From Litoditis marina (Eukaryota; Nematoda; Chromadorea; Rhabditida; Rhabditidae): a DNA stretch of 64,000 nucleotides. Positions 55,556 through 64,000 of the stretch are shown piece after piece. Numbering within the stretch: position 1 is the stretch's first letter; every line of letters begins with the position of its first letter. The notes under the pieces are model-generated. The model did not search any database. It was not told the DNA's origin and saw only the letters and a program-made list of their open reading frames with translations. Where the stretch lies: NCBI GenBank assembly GCA_964036275.1, contig OZ038437.1, positions 11,600,733 to 11,664,732 of the forward strand, written 5' to 3'. A program made the translations under genes and the position numbers.

Positions 55556-58500
55556 TGGTTTTCCAACTTTAAATTTTTAAAACGGCTATATCTCGGTTAT
55601 ATGGTGTTGAAACTTGAATATGTCCCTATTATGGGGTAAATCGAGTATGAGAAATTCATTGGTATGCTTTAAATTGTACGATTTTCATCGTGCATCAAGG
55701 TACGGAACGAGTGCACGAATAATGCACGATTTCGTGCACTGTTTCTGTTCAAAAGTTCATGGTAGATTTTGAATAGGGTTCTCATGTGGTATGCCAAAAA
55801 TTAGACGATTCCAACCAAAACGAAGCTCCCAAATCAAAAATAACGGATTTTTGGTCCGTATTGTCCGATTTACGGGCGAAAGAGACTATTTATGCAAATT
55901 TCGCGCACGTTAAAATGTAGATCACAAAATTCTGCTATGGAAAAATTGTGTTCAAAATAGGAGTTAGGGTGGTGTTTTTCGAGAAAAACACGTTTTAAAA
56001 GTGAAATTTTCGTTGAAAACGCCCTAGGTAAATAATCGATAATCAATATTAGTGTTAAATAATGGTAGGTGTAAGTGAGTGATTTGGACGGAATAGCTCG
56101 TTGTAGATTAGTAGTACATGATTTTTTGGCCCGTTTGATTTTGCACGACCCTTTTATCAAGCTTTGAAGTTATGAACATCACACGTTCCGAAAATTTTTA
56201 AAATTCGGTATGCGAGGATGCAAAATGGAGCACTCAAAAAAACTTTATCATCACATTATAACCGTACTTTTCCATTGTGCGCGCCCTTGTTAGGGCGCAC
56301 ACTCCCTGTGTGGAGCGCGGCAGAATTTCGCACGGGTGCATCTTCGGTGCGTTGTCCGCGTTGCTTACTGCATTGTATATAGGAGCGGGGATGGTTTTCC
56401 AACTTTAAATTTTTAAAACGGCTATATCTCGGTTATATGGTGTTGAAACTTGAATATGTCCCTATTATGGGGTAAATCGAGTATGAGAAATTCATTGGTA
56501 TGCTTTAAATTGTACGATTTTCATCGTGCATCAAGGTACGGAACGAGTGCACGAATAATGCACGATTTCGTGCACTGTTTCTGTTCAAAAGTTCATGGTA
56601 GATTTTGAATAGGGTTCTCATGTGGTATGCCAAAAATTAGACGATTCCAACCAAAACGAAGCTCCCAAATCAAAAATAACGGATTTTTGGTCCGTATTGT
56701 CCGATTTACGGGCGAAAGAGACTATTTATGCAAATTTCGCGCACGTTAAAATGTAGATCACAAAATTCTGCTATGGAAAAATTGTGTTCAAAATAGGAGT
56801 TAGGGTGGTGTTTTTCGAGAAAAACACGTTTTAAAAGTGAAATTTTCGTTGAAAACGCCCTAGGTAAATAATCGATAATCAATATTAGTGTTAAATAATG
56901 GTAGGTGTAAGTGAGTGATTTGGACGGAATAGCTCGTTGTAGATTAGTAGTACATGATTTTTTGGCCCGTTTGATTTTGCACGACCCTTTTATCAAGCTT
57001 TGAAGTTATGAACATCACACGTTCCGAAAATTTTTAAAATTCGGTATGCGAGGATGCAAAATGGAGCACTCAAAAAAACTTTATCATCACATTATAACCG
57101 TACTTTTCCATTGTGCGCGCCCTTGTTAGGGCGCACACTCCCTGTGTGGAGCGCGGCAGAATTTCGCACGGGTGCATCTTCGGTGCGTTGTCCGCGTTGC
57201 TTACTGCATTGTATATAGGAGCGGGGATGGTTTTCCAACTTTAAATTTTTAAAACGGCTATATCTCGGTTATATGGTGTTGAAACTTGAATATGTCCCTA
57301 TTATGGGGTAAATCGAGTATGAGAAATTCATTGGTATGCTTTAAATTGTACGATTTTCATCGTGCATCAAGGTACGGAACGAGTGCACGAATAATGCACG
57401 ATTTCGTGCACTGTTTCTGTTCAAAAGTTCATGGTAGATTTTGAATAGGGTTCTCATGTGGTATGCCAAAAATTAGACGATTCCAACCAAAACGAAGCTC
57501 CCAAATCAAAAATAACGGATTTTTGGTCCGTATTGTCCGATTTACGGGCGAAAGAGACTATTTATGCAAATTTCGCGCACGTTAAAATGTAGATCACAAA
57601 ATTCTGCTATGGAAAAATTGTGTTCAAAATAGGAGTTAGGGTGGTGTTTTTCGAGAAAAACACGTTTTAAAAGTGAAATTTTCGTTGAAAACGCCCTAGG
57701 TAAATAATCGATAATCAATATTAGTGTTAAATAATGGTAGGTGTAAGTGAGTGATTTGGACGGAATAGCTCGTTGTAGATTAGTAGTACATGATTTTTTG
57801 GCCCGTTTGATTTTGCACGACCCTTTTATCAAGCTTTGAAGTTATGAACATCACACGTTCCGAAAATTTTTAAAATTCGGTATGCGAGGATGCAAAATGG
57901 AGCACTCAAAAAAACTTTATCATCACATTATAACCGTACTTTTCCATTGTGCGCGCCCTTGTTAGGGCGCACACTCCCTGTGTGGAGCGCGGCAGAATTT
58001 CGCACGGGTGCATCTTCGGTGCGTTGTCCGCGTTGCTTACTGCATTGTATATAGGAGCGGGGATGGTTTTCCAACTTTAAATTTTTAAAACGGCTATATC
58101 TCGGTTATATGGTGTTGAAACTTGAATATGTCCCTATTATGGGGTAAATCGAGTATGAGAAATTCATTGGTATGCTTTAAATTGTACGATTTTCATCGTG
58201 CATCAAGGTACGGAACGAGTGCACGAATAATGCACGATTTCGTGCACTGTTTCTGTTCAAAAGTTCATGGTAGATTTTGAATAGGGTTCTCATGTGGTAT
58301 GCCAAAAATTAGACGATTCCAACCAAAACGAAGCTCCCAAATCAAAAATAACGGATTTTTGGTCCGTATTGTCCGATTTACGGGCGAAAGAGACTATTTA
58401 TGCAAATTTCGCGCACGTTAAAATGTAGATCACAAAATTCTGCTATGGAAAAATTGTGTTCAAAATAGGAGTTAGGGTGGTGTTTTTCGAGAAAAACACG

Positions 58501-61500
58501 TTTTAAAAGTGAAATTTTCGTTGAAAACGCCCTAGGTAAATAATCGATAATCAATATTAGTGTTAAATAATGGTAGGTGTAAGTGAGTGATTTGGACGGA
58601 ATAGCTCGTTGTAGATTAGTAGTACATGATTTTTTGGCCCGTTTGATTTTGCACGACCCTTTTATCAAGCTTTGAAGTTATGAACATCACACGTTCCGAA
58701 AATTTTTAAAATTCGGTATGCGAGGATGCAAAATGGAGCACTCAAAAAAACTTTATCATCACATTATAACCGTACTTTTCCATTGTGCGCGCCCTTGTTA
58801 GGGCGCACACTCCCTGTGTGGAGCGCGGCAGAATTTCGCACGGGTGCATCTTCGGTGCGTTGTCCGCGTTGCTTACTGCATTGTATATAGGAGCGGGGAT
58901 GGTTTTCCAACTTTAAATTTTTAAAACGGCTATATCTCGGTTATATGGTGTTGAAACTTGAATATGTCCCTATTATGGGGTAAATCGAGTATGAGAAATT
59001 CATTGGTATGCTTTAAATTGTACGATTTTCATCGTGCATCAAGGTACGGAACGAGTGCACGAATAATGCACGATTTCGTGCACTGTTTCTGTTCAAAAGT
59101 TCATGGTAGATTTTGAATAGGGTTCTCATGTGGTATGCCAAAAATTAGACGATTCCAACCAAAACGAAGCTCCCAAATCAAAAATAACGGATTTTTGGTC
59201 CGTATTGTCCGATTTACGGGCGAAAGAGACTATTTATGCAAATTTCGCGCACGTTAAAATGTAGATCACAAAATTCTGCTATGGAAAAATTGTGTTCAAA
59301 ATAGGAGTTAGGGTGGTGTTTTTCGAGAAAAACACGTTTTAAAAGTGAAATTTTCGTTGAAAACGCCCTAGGTAAATAATCGATAATCAATATTAGTGTT
59401 AAATAATGGTAGGTGTAAGTGAGTGATTTGGACGGAATAGCTCGTTGTAGATTAGTAGTACATGATTTTTTGGCCCGTTTGATTTTGCACGACCCTTTTA
59501 TCAAGCTTTGAAGTTATGAACATCACACGTTCCGAAAATTTTTAAAATTCGGTATGCGAGGATGCAAAATGGAGCACTCAAAAAAACTTTATCATCACAT
59601 TATAACCGTACTTTTCCATTGTGCGCGCCCTTGTTAGGGCGCACACTCCCTGTGTGGAGCGCGGCAGAATTTCGCACGGGTGCATCTTCGGTGCGTTGTC
59701 CGCGTTGCTTACTGCATTGTATATAGGAGCGGGGATGGTTTTCCAACTTTAAATTTTTAAAACGGCTATATCTCGGTTATATGGTGTTGAAACTTGAATA
59801 TGTCCCTATTATGGGGTAAATCGAGTATGAGAAATTCATTGGTATGCTTTAAATTGTACGATTTTCATCGTGCATCAAGGTACGGAACGAGTGCACGAAT
59901 AATGCACGATTTCGTGCACTGTTTCTGTTCAAAAGTTCATGGTAGATTTTGAATAGGGTTCTCATGTGGTATGCCAAAAATTAGACGATTCCAACCAAAA
60001 CGAAGCTCCCAAATCAAAAATAACGGATTTTTGGTCCGTATTGTCCGATTTACGGGCGAAAGAGACTATTTATGCAAATTTCGCGCACGTTAAAATGTAG
60101 ATCACAAAATTCTGCTATGGAAAAATTGTGTTCAAAATAGGAGTTAGGGTGGTGTTTTTCGAGAAAAACACGTTTTAAAAGTGAAATTTTCGTTGAAAAC
60201 GCCCTAGGTAAATAATCGATAATCAATATTAGTGTTAAATAATGGTAGGTGTAAGTGAGTGATTTGGACGGAATAGCTCGTTGTAGATTAGTAGTACATG
60301 ATTTTTTGGCCCGTTTGATTTTGCACGACCCTTTTATCAAGCTTTGAAGTTATGAACATCACACGTTCCGAAAATTTTTAAAATTCGGTATGCGAGGATG
60401 CAAAATGGAGCACTCAAAAAAACTTTATCATCACATTATAACCGTACTTTTCCATTGTGCGCGCCCTTGTTAGGGCGCACACTCCCTGTGTGGAGCGCGG
60501 CAGAATTTCGCACGGGTGCATCTTCGGTGCGTTGTCCGCGTTGCTTACTGCATTGTATATAGGAGCGGGGATGGTTTTCCAACTTTAAATTTTTAAAACG
60601 GCTATATCTCGGTTATATGGTGTTGAAACTTGAATATGTCCCTATTATGGGGTAAATCGAGTATGAGAAATTCATTGGTATGCTTTAAATTGTACGATTT
60701 TCATCGTGCATCAAGGTACGGAACGAGTGCACGAATAATGCACGATTTCGTGCACTGTTTCTGTTCAAAAGTTCATGGTAGATTTTGAATAGGGTTCTCA
60801 TGTGGTATGCCAAAAATTAGACGATTCCAACCAAAACGAAGCTCCCAAATCAAAAATAACGGATTTTTGGTCCGTATTGTCCGATTTACGGGCGAAAGAG
60901 ACTATTTATGCAAATTTCGCGCACGTTAAAATGTAGATCACAAAATTCTGCTATGGAAAAATTGTGTTCAAAATAGGAGTTAGGGTGGTGTTTTTCGAGA
61001 AAAACACGTTTTAAAAGTGAAATTTTCGTTGAAAACGCCCTAGGTAAATAATCGATAATCAATATTAGTGTTAAATAATGGTAGGTGTAAGTGAGTGATT
61101 TGGACGGAATAGCTCGTTGTAGATTAGTAGTACATGATTTTTTGGCCCGTTTGATTTTGCACGACCCTTTTATCAAGCTTTGAAGTTATGAACATCACAC
61201 GTTCCGAAAATTTTTAAAATTCGGTATGCGAGGATGCAAAATGGAGCACTCAAAAAAACTTTATCATCACATTATAACCGTACTTTTCCATTGTGCGCGC
61301 CCTTGTTAGGGCGCACACTCCCTGTGTGGAGCGCGGCAGAATTTCGCACGGGTGCATCTTCGGTGCGTTGTCCGCGTTGCTTACTGCATTGTATATAGGA
61401 GCGGGGATGGTTTTCCAACTTTAAATTTTTAAAACGGCTATATCTCGGTTATATGGTGTTGAAACTTGAATATGTCCCTATTATGGGGTAAATCGAGTAT

Positions 61501-64000
61501 GAGAAATTCATTGGTATGCTTTAAATTGTACGATTTTCATCGTGCATCAAGGTACGGAACGAGTGCACGAATAATGCACGATTTCGTGCACTGTTTCTGT
61601 TCAAAAGTTCATGGTAGATTTTGAATAGGGTTCTCATGTGGTATGCCAAAAATTAGACGATTCCAACCAAAACGAAGCTCCCAAATCAAAAATAACGGAT
61701 TTTTGGTCCGTATTGTCCGATTTACGGGCGAAAGAGACTATTTATGCAAATTTCGCGCACGTTAAAATGTAGATCACAAAATTCTGCTATGGAAAAATTG
61801 TGTTCAAAATAGGAGTTAGGGTGGTGTTTTTCGAGAAAAACACGTTTTAAAAGTGAAATTTTCGTTGAAAACGCCCTAGGTAAATAATCGATAATCAATA
61901 TTAGTGTTAAATAATGGTAGGTGTAAGTGAGTGATTTGGACGGAATAGCTCGTTGTAGATTAGTAGTACATGATTTTTTGGCCCGTTTGATTTTGCACGA
62001 CCCTTTTATCAAGCTTTGAAGTTATGAACATCACACGTTCCGAAAATTTTTAAAATTCGGTATGCGAGGATGCAAAATGGAGCACTCAAAAAAACTTTAT
62101 CATCACATTATAACCGTACTTTTCCATTGTGCGCGCCCTTGTTAGGGCGCACACTCCCTGTGTGGAGCGCGGCAGAATTTCGCACGGGTGCATCTTCGGT
62201 GCGTTGTCCGCGTTGCTTACTGCATTGTATATAGGAGCGGGGATGGTTTTCCAACTTTAAATTTTTAAAACGGCTATATCTCGGTTATATGGTGTTGAAA
62301 CTTGAATATGTCCCTATTATGGGGTAAATCGAGTATGAGAAATTCATTGGTATGCTTTAAATTGTACGATTTTCATCGTGCATCAAGGTACGGAACGAGT
62401 GCACGAATAATGCACGATTTCGTGCACTGTTTCTGTTCAAAAGTTCATGGTAGATTTTGAATAGGGTTCTCATGTGGTATGCCAAAAATTAGACGATTCC
62501 AACCAAAACGAAGCTCCCAAATCAAAAATAACGGATTTTTGGTCCGTATTGTCCGATTTACGGGCGAAAGAGACTATTTATGCAAATTTCGCGCACGTTA
62601 AAATGTAGATCACAAAATTCTGCTATGGAAAAATTGTGTTCAAAATAGGAGTTAGGGTGGTGTTTTTCGAGAAAAACACGTTTTAAAAGTGAAATTTTCG
62701 TTGAAAACGCCCTAGGTAAATAATCGATAATCAATATTAGTGTTAAATAATGGTAGGTGTAAGTGAGTGATTTGGACGGAATAGCTCGTTGTAGATTAGT
62801 AGTACATGATTTTTTGGCCCGTTTGATTTTGCACGACCCTTTTATCAAGCTTTGAAGTTATGAACATCACACGTTCCGAAAATTTTTAAAATTCGGTATG
62901 CGAGGATGCAAAATGGAGCACTCAAAAAAACTTTATCATCACATTATAACCGTACTTTTCCATTGTGCGCGCCCTTGTTAGGGCGCACACTCCCTGTGTG
63001 GAGCGCGGCAGAATTTCGCACGGGTGCATCTTCGGTGCGTTGTCCGCGTTGCTTACTGCATTGTATATATGGGTGGGGATGGTTTTCCAACTTTAAATTT
63101 TTAAAACGGCTATATCTCGGTTATATGGTGTTGAAACTTGAATATGTCCCTATTATGGGGTAAATCGAGTATGAGAAATTCATTGGTATGCTTTAAATTG
63201 TACGATTTTCATCGTGCATCAAGGTACGGAACGAGTGCACGAATAATGCACGATTTCGTGCACTGTTTCTGTTCAAAAGTTCATGGTAGATTTTGAATAG
63301 GGTTCTCATGTGGTATGCCAAAAATTAGACGATTCCAACCAAAACGAAGCTCCCAAATCAAAAATAACGGATTTTTGGTCCGTATTGTCCGATTTACGGG
63401 CGAAAGAGACTATTTATGCAAATTTCGCGCACGTTAAAATGTAGATCACAAAATTCTGCTATGGAAAAATTGTGTTCAAAATAGGAGTTAGGGTGGTGTT
63501 TTTCGAGAAAAACACGTTTTAAAAGTGAAATTTTCGTTGAAAACGCCCTAGGTAAATAATCGATAATCAATATTAGTGTTAAATAATGGTAGGTGTAAGT
63601 GAGTGATTTGGACGGAATAGCTCGTTGTAGATTAGTAGTACATGATTTTTTGGCCCGTTTGATTTTGCACGACCCTTTTATCAAGCTTTGAAGTTATGAA
63701 CATCACACGTTCCGAAAATTTTTAAAATTCGGTATGCGAGGATGCAAAATGGAGCACTCAAAAAAACTTTATCATCACATTATAACCGTACTTTTCCATT
63801 GTGCGCGCCCTTGTTAGGGCGCACACTCCCTGTGTGGAGCGCGGCAGAATTTCGCACGGGTGCATCTTCGGTGCGTTGTCCGCGTTGCTTACTGCATTGT
63901 ATATAGGAGCGGGGATGGTTTTCCAACTTTAAATTTTTAAAACGGCTATATCTCGGTTATATGGTGTTGAAACTTGAATATGTCCCTATTATGGGGTAAA
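55556..64000 (-). repeat. 836-bp satellite array, ten units, continuing past the window
   Basis: Units repeat at exactly 836 bp (the GGGGATGGTTTTCC marker is at 55551, 56387, 57223 and so on to 63911). They are essentially identical by eye. Each has two hairpins: GTGCACGAA...TTCGTGCAC and GTGCGCGCCC-TTGTT-AGGGCGCAC. Each also has an octamer-like TATGCAAAT. The minus ORF of 96 codons in every unit begins with TTG and has no ATG, so I do not accept it as a gene. On the minus strand each unit begins A|TCCCCGCTCCTATATACAAT, closely similar to the start of the Helitron-like modules. One unit boundary (near 63066) carries the module-type variant instead. Confidence 0.92.

Noticed and set aside
55870..56160. 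96-codon minus-strand ORF present in every 836-bp satellite unit
   Set aside because: It starts with TTG and contains no ATG; its conservation is explained by the near identity of the satellite units.

Overview
The window looks like nuclear DNA of a nematode, most probably Caenorhabditis or a close relative. The evidence is short exons joined by TTTCAG-type acceptors, a serpentine chemoreceptor gene of the Srh type, a FLYWCH zinc-finger gene, likely spliced-leader acceptors just upstream of start codons, long poly-G/poly-C tracts and very dense short palindromic transposons. No prokaryotic gene structure is visible. I cannot name the species.

Layout. 0-14 kb: scattered coding exons of one or two unrecognised + strand genes (1355-1426, 3521-3631, 7273-10519) in DNA filled with small inverted-repeat elements and a tRNA-derived repeat. 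14.0-17.8 kb: a complete six-exon chemoreceptor gene (346 codons) with duplications at both ends. 18.5-28 kb: no convincing host gene; two larger terminal-inverted-repeat elements (18780-19739 and 21965-24796) and many small ones. 28.1-42.4 kb: a 16-exon minus-strand kinesin with a C-terminal motor (kinesin-14 type, 559 codons). Its largest intron contains a complete eight-exon FLYWCH gene on the opposite strand (33607-37553). Every splice phase in these three genes is consistent. 42.4-49.7 kb: degenerate tandem repeats, GA-rich tracts and no convincing gene.

49.77-55.56 kb: two modules that share both ends and lie head to tail. Read on the minus strand, each starts TCCCCACCC and ends in a hairpin closing with CTAG; the outer flanks are A and T. 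These are Helitron hallmarks. The first module contains a 2.2-kb array of a 30-bp repeat, open in several frames and encoding Cys-rich peptides. The second contains an array of about 120-bp units with alternating CG runs. 55.56-64 kb: about ten near-identical 836-bp satellite units, continuing past the window edge. Each unit begins with a terminus related to that of the Helitron-like modules.

The recognisable genes are not a pathway. They are a sensory receptor, a microtubule motor and a DNA-binding protein nested in the motor gene. The most unusual material is the repeat complex in the last 14 kb.
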